Source: Anditalea andensis
GTDB lineage: Bacteria; Bacteroidota; Bacteroidia; Cytophagales; Cyclobacteriaceae
Assembly (NCBI RefSeq): GCF_000714815.1
Contig: NZ_JMIH01000018.1
Location: forward strand, 186,001 to 250,000
Direction of reading: 5' to 3'
DNA: 64,000 nt
Position 1 is the stretch's first letter, and the number at the start of each line of letters is the position of its first letter. The position numbers were made by a program, and so were the translations under genes. The notes under the pieces were generated by a model. The model had not been told where the DNA came from and did not search any database. It saw only the letters and a list, made by a program, of their open reading frames with translations. This document shows positions 1 through 8,848 of this stretch, piece by piece.

Positions 1-279
1 CCAGAAGAAGAAGTCAATATTTATCCGGAAATAGAATATTATGATATCTCCCAGGATTATTTTAACCAGTTTACAGCAGCTGATTACAATAAAATAAAAA
101 CTACAGTCCATCAAATCATAGAAGAAAAAGTAAACCAGTCAGATCTAAAAGAAAGGGCTCGTGCTAATTTTATAGCCGAACTACAGAGAATCTACCTCCT
201 TACAAGTACTATGGGATGGACTTTGGTTTATAATGACCGACCTATAGAATCAGAAGAAATACTGCTGAACTTAAAATAA
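1..279 (+). CDS. C-terminal end of a DUF4230-like protein (partial)
   Basis: Frame 1 is open from the window edge to TAA at 277-279, giving the last 92 residues of a protein whose start lies outside. The visible part runs from an acidic PEEEVNIYPEIEYYD stretch into a long charged helix (KIKTTVHQIIEEKVNQSDL, then a KERARANFIAEL segment) and a short end with GWTLVY. An acidic beta segment followed by an amphipathic helix with an A-x-x-N pattern resembles the end of DUF4230 proteins, a family of unknown function common in Bacteroidota. The assignment is from memory of the family pattern. The gene converges on the thioesterase gene with only 2 bp between stops. Confidence 0.5.
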   Translation, partial: PEEEVNIYPEIEYYDISQDYFNQFTAADYNKIKTTVHQIIEEKVNQSDLKERARANFIAELQRIYLLTSTMGWTLVYNDRPIESEEILLNLK

Positions 280-281
280 AA

Positions 282-797
282 TCATCCTTTTTGTAAATAA
301 GCTTTAATAGTCTTCACTCTATGAGCTATAGTCATATCGCTTATATCCATCTGTAAAGAAATGGCCTTGAGATAATCTATTACTGCCCCCTGATGATCAG
401 CCACTTTCCCCTCTGCTATCGTGACATATTTCAGGGTGGTCCACATCAGATTTTTCAGCTCACGTCGATCATCATCCGTCATATAATATTCGATGACAGC
501 TGTATTATGGTCATGCCATAATACCCGTGACATGATCCTTACCCACTCTCCTACCCTAGCAGGCCGCACATAGCTGATATTGTGATTATATATGACCCAT
601 GTGGATTTATATTTTCTGATAAAATCCATCATTTCCACACCATATAACTTAGGGACCTGGTCTTCCCGTGCGTTAAAGTAATAATCAAAATATTTAGCAT
701 TGTTTAAATGCTGCAATGGATCACAATCCTGAAACCTGACTACTATACGGCTTTCAGTTTCTTTTGGATAGTGTTTTTCTGGATCAAATTCAAACAT
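282..797 (-). CDS. Acyl-CoA thioesterase, 4HBT hotdog fold
   Basis: A 171-residue single-domain protein. The N-terminal motif VRFQDCDPLQHLNNAKYFDY matches the active-site segment of the YbgC/FadM-like hotdog family (R-x-x-D-x-D-x-x-x-H-x-N-N-x-x-Y). The Asp near residue 26 is the usual catalytic position. The rest fits a single hotdog domain plus a C-terminal extension of about 30 residues. Such enzymes hydrolyse acyl-CoA thioesters in the cytoplasm; the substrate cannot be inferred. It ends tail to tail with the DUF4230-like gene and lies 44 bp downstream of the DinB-fold gene on the same strand. Confidence 0.8.
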   Translation of the reverse strand: MFEFDPEKHYPKETESRIVVRFQDCDPLQHLNNAKYFDYYFNAREDQVPKLYGVEMMDFIRKYKSTWVIYNHNISYVRPARVGEWVRIMSRVLWHDHNTAVIEYYMTDDDRRELKNLMWTTLKYVTIAEGKVADHQGAVIDYLKAISLQMDISDMTIAHRVKTIKAYLQKG

Positions 798-841
798 GTA
801 ATTTTCTTTTTTCTATGATTAATCAGCTAACTTTTGGATAA

Positions 842-1357
842 TCAATACCTTTCCTTTATAACGTCCATATGGTGATTGAAATGGCCAATGATGATCGCTA
901 AGCAAGCCCTGGAAGACATCACATTCCCGTTCACGGTACCCTGCCTCATAAAATCACGTTCAGAAAAATGTCGGATCATAGAGCGCAGAGAAAGCCTGGA
1001 TACACGGAAATCCTCCATCAGTTCCTTAACTGGAATATCGTTAAAATGTGCCATTTTCACATAATCATTTTCATCAAAACCAGGTATGGTCCCCCGTTCA
1101 CCTCTAGCCAAAGAAAGGCACCTGAAGGCAAATATTCTTTCTGTATCTATCACATGACCTATAAGCTCTTTGGGTGTCCATTTCCCCTCCTGATAGGGTA
1201 TTAAGAACCAATCATCACTTTTGTTTGCTAGAATATCTTCCAGCTCATCTATCTGGGCGTAAATTAATCCGATTATATCCTTTCCATGAGAATAACTGAC
1301 GTACTTTTCATAAAACGGATCATATTCGCCATATTTAGGCTTCACGGTGTCGTTCAT
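842..1357 (-). CDS. DinB/YfiT-like four-helix-bundle protein
   Basis: DinB_2 family protein, likely metal-binding. Three histidine positions expected for the bundle are visible: His in IGHVIDTERIFAFR and the pair in IIGHFNHHMDVIKERY at the C-terminus. The segment EGKWTPKELIGHVIDTE is typical of this family in Bacteroidota. I placed the start at the ATG at 1357, giving a product opening MNDTVKPKYGEYDPFYEKY, because the 15 residues added by the upstream ATG at 1402 are not family-like. Members are annotated as damage-inducible proteins or thiol-dependent transferases; no specific reaction can be assigned. It is divergent from the M28 peptidase gene. Confidence 0.75.
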   Translation of the reverse strand: MNDTVKPKYGEYDPFYEKYVSYSHGKDIIGLIYAQIDELEDILANKSDDWFLIPYQEGKWTPKELIGHVIDTERIFAFRCLSLARGERGTIPGFDENDYVKMAHFNDIPVKELMEDFRVSRLSLRSMIRHFSERDFMRQGTVNGNVMSSRACLAIIIGHFNHHMDVIKERY

Positions 1358-1424
1358 ATAAGAATGCTTTACGAATAAATAAAGATGCTTAAATTTAATC
1401 ATTCAAAATCTTTAAGAGAATAAT

Positions 1425-2777
1425 ATGAAAAATATATTGATACTGCTGGCATTTTTCTCATCTACTCTTGGCTCAGCCCAGACCGTTTCTATCAATAGAG
1501 ACAGCGAAATAGAAGCCATGGTTAATGAAATCAAAGCTGAAAATCTAGAAAAATACGTTTTAGAAATGGTAGGATTCGGTACACGGCATACCCTAAGCGG
1601 TACCCAAGGTCCTGATCGGGGTATAGAACCCTCTCAGGAATGGGTTCTCCGCCAATTTAAATCTTTCGAGGCTGAATCTGGAGGAAGGCTCACCTCTGAA
1701 ATAGATAGGTTTCAGGTAGAGGCGGATAACAGAAGGATCCCGGAAAATGTCAATATAGGCAATGTGATGGCTACGCTCCGCGGTACTGACCCCAACGACG
1801 ACCGTGTATTCATCATCAGCGGACACCTGGACAGCAGGGCATTGGATGTGATGGATGCTGAAATCGATGCTCCGGGTGCAAATGATGATGGATCCGGAGT
1901 AGCTGCTGTGATAGAACTGGCCAGAATCATGAGCAAAAGGAACTTTCCCGCCACCATCATTTTTGTAGCGGTATCAGGGGAAGAACAGGGGTTGATCGGT
2001 GCTACCCACCTGGCCAAAAAAGCCAAAGAACAAAACTGGAACCTGGTGGCTATGCTCAATAATGATATGATAGGAAACAGTTTCTCTAGCGAGACGCATC
2101 TTAATGATAATACCCGCATGAGGGTATTCAGTGAAGGCATTCCTCTGATGGAAACCGAGGAAATGGCAGCCCTGCGCAGATCTACTAATGGGGAAAATGA
2201 CAGCAAATCAAGACAATTGGCCCGATACATCAAAGAAGTAGGTGAAAGGTATGTGGATCAGCTGGAAGTAAAGCTCGTTTACCGAAATGACCGATTCCTG
2301 CGAGGTGGAGACCACACCCCATTTGCAAGAGAAGGGTTTACAGCTATCAGGATGTGTGAATACAACGAAAATTATTACCAACAGCATGAAAATGTGCGGG
2401 TAGAAAATGGTATCCAATATGGGGATCTTCCAGAATTTGTAGACTTCCATTATGTCAAAAAAATAGCAGGGGTGAATTTGGCCACCCTTGCCAATTTGGC
2501 CATGGCTCCGGCCTCACCAGAAAACGTGGGGATAGATGTAAGTAAATTATCCAATACCTCATCTTTAAAATGGAATGCCCCTAATAATGGTAATGCAAAA
2601 GGATATTATGTACTGATGCGTGAAACAGATCAGCCGAACTGGCAAAAAAAGTTTTTCACAACCGGCACTGAATATAACCTTCCATATTCTAAAGACAATT
2701 ACTTTTTTGCGGTACAGGCGGTAGGTGATGATGGACATGAAAGTCTACCTGTTTTTCCTGTACCATTGAGAAGGTAA
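1425..2777 (+). CDS. Secreted M28-family zinc aminopeptidase with C-terminal Fn3-like domain
   Basis: 450 residues with a signal peptide at residues 1-19 (LLAFFSSTLGSAQ, SPI-type cleavage). The M28 signature is complete in order: GHLDS (Zn ligand His), GANDDGSG (bridging Asp), VSGEEQG (catalytic Glu and ligand Glu), NNDMIGN (Asp) and GGDHTPF (His). The last 80 or so residues (SSLKWNAPNN... to FFAVQAVGDDGHES) look like a fibronectin type III module, often found on exported M28 enzymes. The likely role is periplasmic or extracellular peptide degradation. No T9SS C-terminal sorting domain is evident. It is a separate unit from the M3 peptidase 129 bp downstream. Confidence 0.9.
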   Translation: MKNILILLAFFSSTLGSAQTVSINRDSEIEAMVNEIKAENLEKYVLEMVGFGTRHTLSGTQGPDRGIEPSQEWVLRQFKSFEAESGGRLTSEIDRFQVEADNRRIPENVNIGNVMATLRGTDPNDDRVFIISGHLDSRALDVMDAEIDAPGANDDGSGVAAVIELARIMSKRNFPATIIFVAVSGEEQGLIGATHLAKKAKEQNWNLVAMLNNDMIGNSFSSETHLNDNTRMRVFSEGIPLMETEEMAALRRSTNGENDSKSRQLARYIKEVGERYVDQLEVKLVYRNDRFLRGGDHTPFAREGFTAIRMCEYNENYYQQHENVRVENGIQYGDLPEFVDFHYVKKIAGVNLATLANLAMAPASPENVGIDVSKLSNTSSLKWNAPNNGNAKGYYVLMRETDQPNWQKKFFTTGTEYNLPYSKDNYFFAVQAVGDDGHESLPVFPVPLRR

Positions 2778-2906
2778 CTGAATCGACCGGATAAATAAAA
2801 CGCAGATGGAAATCGACCTTTTTTATTTAATCTGTCAACTAATACGAATCTATTGGTGTTAGTTTTTTGATTTACTGTTAAATTTTAAAATAAATATTAT
2901 TTAAAT

Positions 2907-4940
2907 ATGAACCCTCTTCTTTTACAGTTTGATACCCCTTTTGAAACACCTCCATTTGACCGCATAAAAACAGCACATTTTCTCCCAGCGATAGAAGAAG
3001 CCATCGCACTATCCAAAAAGGAAATCAATGCCATCAAAGCTACTGATAAGCCTACCTTTCAAAATACCATTGAAGCATTGGACGGAGCCGGAGAAAGACT
3101 GAATGTGGTCAGTGCTATATTCTTCAACCTTAATGCGGCAGAAACATCAGAAGAAATCCAAAAACTAGCCAGGGACATATCCCCTTTGCTTACGGCCCAC
3201 AGTAACGACATATTACTGGATAAGGAATTATTTGAAAAAGTTCAAGCAGTTTACCAACAAAAGGACTCGCTCGACCTCGATGAGGAGCAGCTTACCCTTA
3301 TAGAAAAGACCTACAAGTCATTTGTGAGAAATGGGGCAAACCTGGGTGAGGAAGATAAGTTGAAATTAAGGGAAATAGACAAAGAGCTATCCCAACTAAG
3401 CCTTCACTTCGGTGAAAACGTACTGGAAGAAACCAACAAATATGAAATGGTGCTCGATAATGAGGAGCAGCTGGACGGACTTCCTGGACCGATCAAAGAA
3501 GCCGCATCTCAGTTAGCTGCCGAAAAGCAAAAAGAAGGCAAATGGATCATTACCTTGGCTTATCCGAGTTATATACCTTTCATGACCTATGCCCATAACA
3601 GGGAACTCAGAAAAGAACTTTTTATAGCTTATAACACGAAAGCTTCTAAAGGCGATGAGTTGGATAATAAATCGATCATCCAATCTATTATAAGATTAAA
3701 AAATGAGAGGGTAAAACTACTCGGATACCAAAAGTATGCTGACTTTGTATTAGAAGAAAGAATGGCCAAAAGCCCTGATGCCGTCTTGTCTTTTCTTTAT
3801 GACCTTCTGGAGAAGGCTAAGCCCCACGCCCAGCAAGAAGTGAATGAGCTTGAAGCATTTGCCAAAAAGCTCCATCAAATTGACAGATTGGAAAAATGGG
3901 ACTTTGGATATTATGCAGAGAAGCTGAAGAAAGAGAAATTTCAGGTAGATGATGAACTGCTCCGTCCCTATTTTAAATTGGAAAACACAGTAAATGGTGT
4001 ATTTGCGACAGCAGGTAAACTATTTGGCCTCAAGTTTGTCCAAAATGACAAAATCCCTGTTTATCATACTGATGTCACTGCCTATGAAGTCACTGATACA
4101 GAAGGCAGGCATGTGGCCGTATTCTATGCTGATTTTTTTCCGCGTCCCGGAAAAAGAAACGGGGCGTGGATGACAAGTTATAGGGGCCAAAAAAATGTGG
4201 GGGGAAAAGAACAAAGGCCGCATGTCAGCATTGTCTGCAATTTTACCAAACCGACAAAATCGCAGCCATCCCTATTGACGTTCAATGAGGTGACTACCCT
4301 ATTCCACGAATTTGGACATGCCCTTCATGGAATGCTGGCGGATACTAAATATGAATCTTTATCAGGAACCAGCGTATTTTGGGATTTTGTGGAATTGCCT
4401 TCCCAGATCTTTGAAAACTGGTGCTATGAAAAAGAGTGCCTTGATTTATTTGCTGCGCACTATGAGACCGGAGAAAAGATTCCTGCCGAACTTATTGATA
4501 AGATCAAAGCTTCGAGTAATTTCCACCAAGGATACCAGACCATGCGTCAGATCAGTTTTGGATTATTGGATATGGCCTACCATAGTTGCGATATATCCGA
4601 AATAGAAGATATACCTCGTTTTGAAAAGGTAACCATGTCAGCAACCGAACTTTTACATCCTTTGGAAGGGACATTAATGAGCACTTCCTTTTCACATATC
4701 TTCCAGGGAGGTTATGCTGCCGGTTATTATAGTTATAAATGGGCCGAAGTACTGGATGCTGATGCATATGAACTGTTTCAGGAAAAAGGAATTTTCGATA
4801 AGGATGTAGCAGATGCATTTAAACTTCACATTTTATCTGCAGGGGGAAGTAAGCACCCTATGAAGTTATATAAAAATTTCCGCGGAAGAGAACCAAAACC
4901 AGATGCCTTACTGAAAAGGGCAGGACTGGTAAGGGAATAG
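2907..4940 (+). CDS. dcp: M3 family oligopeptidase / peptidyl-dipeptidase Dcp-like
   Basis: 677 residues, full length for the oligopeptidase A / Dcp group of M3 metallopeptidases. The zinc motif HEFGHALHG lies near residues 469-477, with the downstream Glu ligand in FVELPSQIFENW. The N-terminal two thirds is the helical cap typical of the family and the C-terminus has the conserved FSHIFQGGYAAGYYSYKWAE segment. No signal peptide is present, so it is probably cytoplasmic and finishes degradation of peptides. The start ATG lacks a Shine-Dalgarno sequence and lies in AT-rich DNA. OpA and Dcp activity cannot be separated by sequence alone. A strong terminator follows at 4972. Confidence 0.9.
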   Translation: MNPLLLQFDTPFETPPFDRIKTAHFLPAIEEAIALSKKEINAIKATDKPTFQNTIEALDGAGERLNVVSAIFFNLNAAETSEEIQKLARDISPLLTAHSNDILLDKELFEKVQAVYQQKDSLDLDEEQLTLIEKTYKSFVRNGANLGEEDKLKLREIDKELSQLSLHFGENVLEETNKYEMVLDNEEQLDGLPGPIKEAASQLAAEKQKEGKWIITLAYPSYIPFMTYAHNRELRKELFIAYNTKASKGDELDNKSIIQSIIRLKNERVKLLGYQKYADFVLEERMAKSPDAVLSFLYDLLEKAKPHAQQEVNELEAFAKKLHQIDRLEKWDFGYYAEKLKKEKFQVDDELLRPYFKLENTVNGVFATAGKLFGLKFVQNDKIPVYHTDVTAYEVTDTEGRHVAVFYADFFPRPGKRNGAWMTSYRGQKNVGGKEQRPHVSIVCNFTKPTKSQPSLLTFNEVTTLFHEFGHALHGMLADTKYESLSGTSVFWDFVELPSQIFENWCYEKECLDLFAAHYETGEKIPAELIDKIKASSNFHQGYQTMRQISFGLLDMAYHSCDISEIEDIPRFEKVTMSATELLHPLEGTLMSTSFSHIFQGGYAAGYYSYKWAEVLDADAYELFQEKGIFDKDVADAFKLHILSAGGSKHPMKLYKNFRGREPKPDALLKRAGLVRE

Positions 4941-4971
4941 TGTAAAAAATATCCATATCTAGAAAAAACAA

Positions 4972-5006
4972 TGCTGGAGGGGTCTTCCCTCCAGCAATTA
5001 TTTTTT
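4972..5006 (+). terminator. Rho-independent terminator after the M3 peptidase gene
   Basis: Nine-base-pair stem GCTGGAGGG / CCCTCCAGC around a GTCTT loop, followed by an AT-rich tract with six T residues, 32 bp after the stop codon of the M3 gene. Confidence 0.85.
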
Positions 5007-5072
5007 ATTCCTACCCTATCTTCAAAAGAATCGTAAGCATAGGAATCCCAAAGACTCTTTGTGCATAGAACC

Positions 5073-5159
5073 TTATATAACTATAATGATTCCAACGATC
5101 ACTGCCCAAATGACAGCCGATACAGCTATCATAATCCGAAATTGTTTGTCCTCATTCAT
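5073..5159 (-). CDS. Small single-pass membrane protein (28 aa)
   Basis: A short frame encodes 28 residues: a charged head (MNEDKQFRIM), then a continuous hydrophobic helix (IAVSAVIWAVIVGIIIVI) to the stop. That is the exact design of bacterial one-helix membrane proteins. It is alone on the minus strand between the M3 peptidase and the CDF transporter. The ATG at 5159 was chosen because it keeps the charged head. Nothing beyond a membrane location can be inferred. Chance open frames this hydrophobic do occur in AT-rich DNA, so confidence is moderate. Confidence 0.45.
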   Translation of the reverse strand: MNEDKQFRIMIAVSAVIWAVIVGIIIVI

Positions 5160-5592
5160 TTGATATAAAATTATTGTATCTGTATGCAAGATACAAATCT
5201 ATTAATACATTTTCAATTCATTTTTCTGTAAACCCTTGAAAATGAATTAAATCTTGCTTGCCATTCTAAACAAATATACATTAAATATAAAATAATTTTT
5301 ACAAAATATATAATATTTATTATAGTACACAAAGAAATTTATACCATTTTTAAATATTATTAAACAAAAATAAAATAGCGGTTTAAACAATATTTTTTTA
5401 TAGCGAAGCGTTTTAAAATGTTTATTAAAAAAGCAACACTGCTATTCAATCATGGTTAGTATAATAAGGGATAAAAATAAGGTTACTCAGTAGGCATAAA
5501 ACAGTTGGAAATGAAAGAGATCAAATTGCATATTTGATGTTCATGAAGAAACAGCTTGCTAAAAAAACAAGTATAGCCGCAGCGCTAAAATC
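5160..5592. other. AT-rich gene-free stretch
   Basis: 433 bp of very AT-rich DNA between the small membrane protein and the CDF transporter gene. I see no convincing ORF, hairpin terminator or RNA gene. It may hold promoters for the small minus-strand ORF. Confidence 0.5.
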
Positions 5593-6621
5593 TTATTTTT
5601 TCGAATATTCGTGGTAGTGCTTTTGGTTTTTGGTCAGGTTGATGATGTCCCAAGTGATCTTTTTTTGTAGAGGTTCCTGTCTAACAGCACAATTTTCTAC
5701 CTGACAATAATGGCAACATTGGGAGGGAACACATGGATCGGCATGGACAAATACTTCTACATATCCACGCATTTCATCTTCTAGGACATTCTCGACGGAT
5801 TCTACTTCATCATGTACCATTTTAAGATCAAAATAATAGGGCAACGTCAAATGTAAATCTATGTGTCTATCGGTACCATATTGCTGTACACGCATATTAT
5901 GGATGTCTATCCAGTTGTTTTTTCTATGCTTCTTAAGTGTATAAACTACCGCATCCATAGCCAAAGGATCTGCTTCATCCATTAGGCCCGCTACCGATTT
6001 CCTAACTAAAAAATAACCTGTATAAATGATGTATATGGCAAAAACCAAGGAAAAGAAACTGTCCAGTATATAGTAACCCGTAAAATAAATTATACTTACC
6101 CCTATGACCAGAACCGCACTGCTAAAAGCATCTGTCATGATATGCTTCCCATCTGCTTCCAGGGTAAGGCTATTTAGTTCTCTTCCATTTTTTATTAAAA
6201 AATATCCCAATAAGCCGTTTATTATACCACTGAAAGCTATTATGACAATACCTATGGGCAAACTATCTAAATCCTCTATAAAAAAGAAATTGTAAACAGA
6301 CTGATAAATGATAAATATACCAGCCAATATAATAAGAACACCCTCAATCCCTGCACTAAAAAACTCGATCTTTCCATGGCCATAGGGATGATTGGTATCT
6401 TTTGGGATTGAACTGAGGTATATGCTATAGAATGCAAAACCAGATGCTACTACATTCACTATACTTTCTAAAGCATCAGTGAGTATAGCGGTGGAATTTG
6501 TTATATAGTAAGAATAAAACTTCAGGATTAGCAGTACCACGCTAATGATAAAAGAAGCTACTATCCAGTTCCTTTTTTTATTTTGCAACACTTTATCTGT
6601 TAAAAGGTAATAAAAGTCCAA
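5593..6621 (-). CDS. Cation diffusion facilitator (CDF) transporter with Cys-rich tail
   Basis: 342 residues with about six transmembrane helices in the first 210, then a cytoplasmic ferredoxin-like domain, as in CDF exporters of Zn/Fe/Mn/Co. The site in the fifth or sixth helix is present as HIMTD (HxxxD). The equivalent site in helix 2 reads TDALESIVN, giving ExxxN rather than the usual DxxxD or HxxxD. The HPYGHGKIEF loop is conserved. The C-terminus has an extra cluster, CVPSQCCHYCQVENC, with six Cys and one His, which could bind metal or a cofactor. The metal cannot be assigned from sequence. It appears monocistronic. Confidence 0.85.
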   Translation of the reverse strand: MDFYYLLTDKVLQNKKRNWIVASFIISVVLLILKFYSYYITNSTAILTDALESIVNVVASGFAFYSIYLSSIPKDTNHPYGHGKIEFFSAGIEGVLIILAGIFIIYQSVYNFFFIEDLDSLPIGIVIIAFSGIINGLLGYFLIKNGRELNSLTLEADGKHIMTDAFSSAVLVIGVSIIYFTGYYILDSFFSLVFAIYIIYTGYFLVRKSVAGLMDEADPLAMDAVVYTLKKHRKNNWIDIHNMRVQQYGTDRHIDLHLTLPYYFDLKMVHDEVESVENVLEDEMRGYVEVFVHADPCVPSQCCHYCQVENCAVRQEPLQKKITWDIINLTKNQKHYHEYSKK

Positions 6622-6845
6622 AGCTACAAAATATATTTAATCAATAGGATGCACTAAAATACCCTATATGTTAATTAAACAAGTTGAAAGAAAAAATAAA
6701 TCCACCAAGGACGGATCATTCCAAACAAATTGGCCGACATTTAGCTTAAGCCATCTCAGTATCTATAGATACATATAAAAGACCATAAGTATGGTTAACA
6801 ATATAAAGCCTTATCATCATCTACCACCAATCTTCCTTCACCTCC

Positions 6846-7922
6846 ATGGGAAAAATAGAACTTCCAGGTTACTTAAAAGTACTCTCCATTACCGTTCTGA
6901 TCATTATTATAGTCTTTATTCTGATCACGGGCAGAGCTATTCTTATCCCGGTGTTTTTGGCAGGATATATAGCCATGCTCATGACGCCTGTCTGTAACTG
7001 GATGGAAGCACGCAAAATCCCCAGGACAATCAGTGCAGTATTGTCCCTGCTGGCAGCCATTGCGATTATCGTAGGCATCATTCATACTGTGATCGTTCAG
7101 GTGAAAGGCTTCACAGCAGACCTGGAAGGTGTAGATCAGAGGCTCAATTTTTACCTTGACCGAATTAATGTATTTTTAACATCAAATCTGGGAATTGAGA
7201 CCGGCTTTGGGGGAGGCATAGAAAGAGATCAGATTGGGCAGTTTCTCCAGTCCAATAGTGCCGCCTTATCGGATTTTGTACTCAATGCCATAGGCTCTCT
7301 CGCCGGAGTCATATTGGTCCCTGTATTTATATTTTTTTTCCTGATCTATAGGGATCATTTAAGTGTATTTGTAGCTAAATTCTTTGATCGGCGCAAAGAG
7401 GGTGCCGTACAGGAAGAACTCCATTCTATCAGGAAAGTAGTGCAGTATTATATATTAGGGATGTTTAAGGTAATGGCTATATTGGCCGTATTGAATACAG
7501 CAGCTTTATATGCACTCGGTGTGAAGCATGCCCTATTCTTTGGACTATTTGCCGCTCTTTTAAATATTATCCCTTATCTGGGGCCATTTCTGGGAGCCAT
7601 CCTGCCTTTTACCTTTTCGTTTCTAACTACTGACAGTCTATTTACTCCTTTAGCTGTAGTGGCGCTCTTTACATTCATACAGATGATCGAAAGCAACTTT
7701 TTGACACCAAAAATAGTAGGCAGTAATGTACAGCTCAATGCTTTGATTACCTTTGTGGGACTGCTGGTGGGCGGGGCCATATGGGGAGTGGTGGGAATGA
7801 TTTTGATAATCCCCATCATGGCTATATTAAAAAGGACCTTTGAACTCATTCCGTCAGCAGAACCTTTCGCCCATCTGTTTGGTGAGGAAAAAAAACTAAT
7901 CAAAACACCTATTGAAAAATGA
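6846..7922 (+). CDS. AI-2E family transporter (first of two paralogues)
   Basis: 358 residues of AI-2E/UPF0118 type: two N-terminal helix pairs, a soluble segment at about residues 95-150, then five or more helices with the family motif NIIPYLGPFLGAILPF and the C-terminal GLLVGGAIWGVVGMILIIPIMAILK. Members include the disputed autoinducer-2 exporter TqsA and Na+/H+ antiporters, so the substrate is unknown. The stop overlaps the next gene as ATGA (7919-7922), indicating translational coupling to the TPR lipoprotein. Confidence 0.85.
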   Translation: MGKIELPGYLKVLSITVLIIIIVFILITGRAILIPVFLAGYIAMLMTPVCNWMEARKIPRTISAVLSLLAAIAIIVGIIHTVIVQVKGFTADLEGVDQRLNFYLDRINVFLTSNLGIETGFGGGIERDQIGQFLQSNSAALSDFVLNAIGSLAGVILVPVFIFFFLIYRDHLSVFVAKFFDRRKEGAVQEELHSIRKVVQYYILGMFKVMAILAVLNTAALYALGVKHALFFGLFAALLNIIPYLGPFLGAILPFTFSFLTTDSLFTPLAVVALFTFIQMIESNFLTPKIVGSNVQLNALITFVGLLVGGAIWGVVGMILIIPIMAILKRTFELIPSAEPFAHLFGEEKKLIKTPIEK

Positions 7923-8848
7923 TCAGATTATTGCTTATCCCTATTATCACCTTATGTTTATTCAGCTGTGATACTGCTGAGGATAAAAAAGGACGCTTTT
8001 TTCTTAAGGGAAATGCCAAAATCCAGGAAAATGATTTTCCGGGTGCCATTAAATATTATAATGAAGCTTTGGCCCTGGATGAAACCTATGCCGAAGCTTA
8101 TTTTAACAGAGGTATCTCCTATTACAAAACAGCCAATTATGAAAAAGCCATTTCAGATTTTACCCAGGCCATTAATAATCGGCCCCTTTATCTGGAAGCA
8201 TATTTCCAAAGAGGTATGGCTCATCTGGACAATGGTGAAAACTATAAAGCTTTGGCAGATGCCAAAGCAATGATAAAATCTTCTCCCGAAATCGCTAATG
8301 GGTATTTTTTACAGGGATTGGCGCAGGAAGCACTAAAAAACCACCAAGAAGCATTATTGTCTTTTGAAATGGCCATTGAATTGGATGATAACAACCCAGA
8401 TTTATATGTAAACAGAGCCACCATATATTTTTACATGCACCGGTATGAAGAAGCCAAATCTGACCTAGAGAAAGCAAAAGCACTCAATGCTCAGGAGCCT
8501 AATATATACAATCTGGAATCTATGATCGCCTTTGAGGACAAGGCATATCAGAAAGCTCTGGACGCTATAGAAAAGGCTATAGAACTGGATGCCCGACAAC
8601 CCTTCTTTTACAATAACCGTGGACTTTATCTCCTATTTTTAGGGAAATTAGAAGAAGGGATTGAAGATATAAATTTCAGCCTGAAACAAAACAGCAGAAA
8701 TTTATATGCGCTCAGAAATAAAGGAATTTATTATGTATTGGTTTCAGAAAAGGAACAAGCCATTCAATATTTGGGTGAAGTGGTAGAAAAAGATCCGAGC
8801 ATCCCCATGGCCGCCCACTATTTCGAAAAAGCTAATATGCTTAATTGA
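7919..8848 (+). CDS. TPR-repeat lipoprotein
   Basis: 309 residues. The N-terminus is an SPII signal (MIRLLLIPIITLCLFSC, lipobox LFSC), so the protein is probably anchored in the inner or outer membrane. The rest consists of about seven to eight tetratricopeptide repeats, with W/G/Y/A/P-type spacing visible in AIKYYNEALALDETYAEAYF and AISDFTQAINNRPLYLEAYF. Such proteins are scaffolds. It is coupled to the AI-2E permease by a 4-bp overlap and its last 8 bp overlap the end of the convergent histidine kinase gene. The role is unknown. Confidence 0.85.
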   Translation: MIRLLLIPIITLCLFSCDTAEDKKGRFFLKGNAKIQENDFPGAIKYYNEALALDETYAEAYFNRGISYYKTANYEKAISDFTQAINNRPLYLEAYFQRGMAHLDNGENYKALADAKAMIKSSPEIANGYFLQGLAQEALKNHQEALLSFEMAIELDDNNPDLYVNRATIYFYMHRYEEAKSDLEKAKALNAQEPNIYNLESMIAFEDKAYQKALDAIEKAIELDARQPFFYNNRGLYLLFLGKLEEGIEDINFSLKQNSRNLYALRNKGIYYVLVSEKEQAIQYLGEVVEKDPSIPMAAHYFEKANMLN

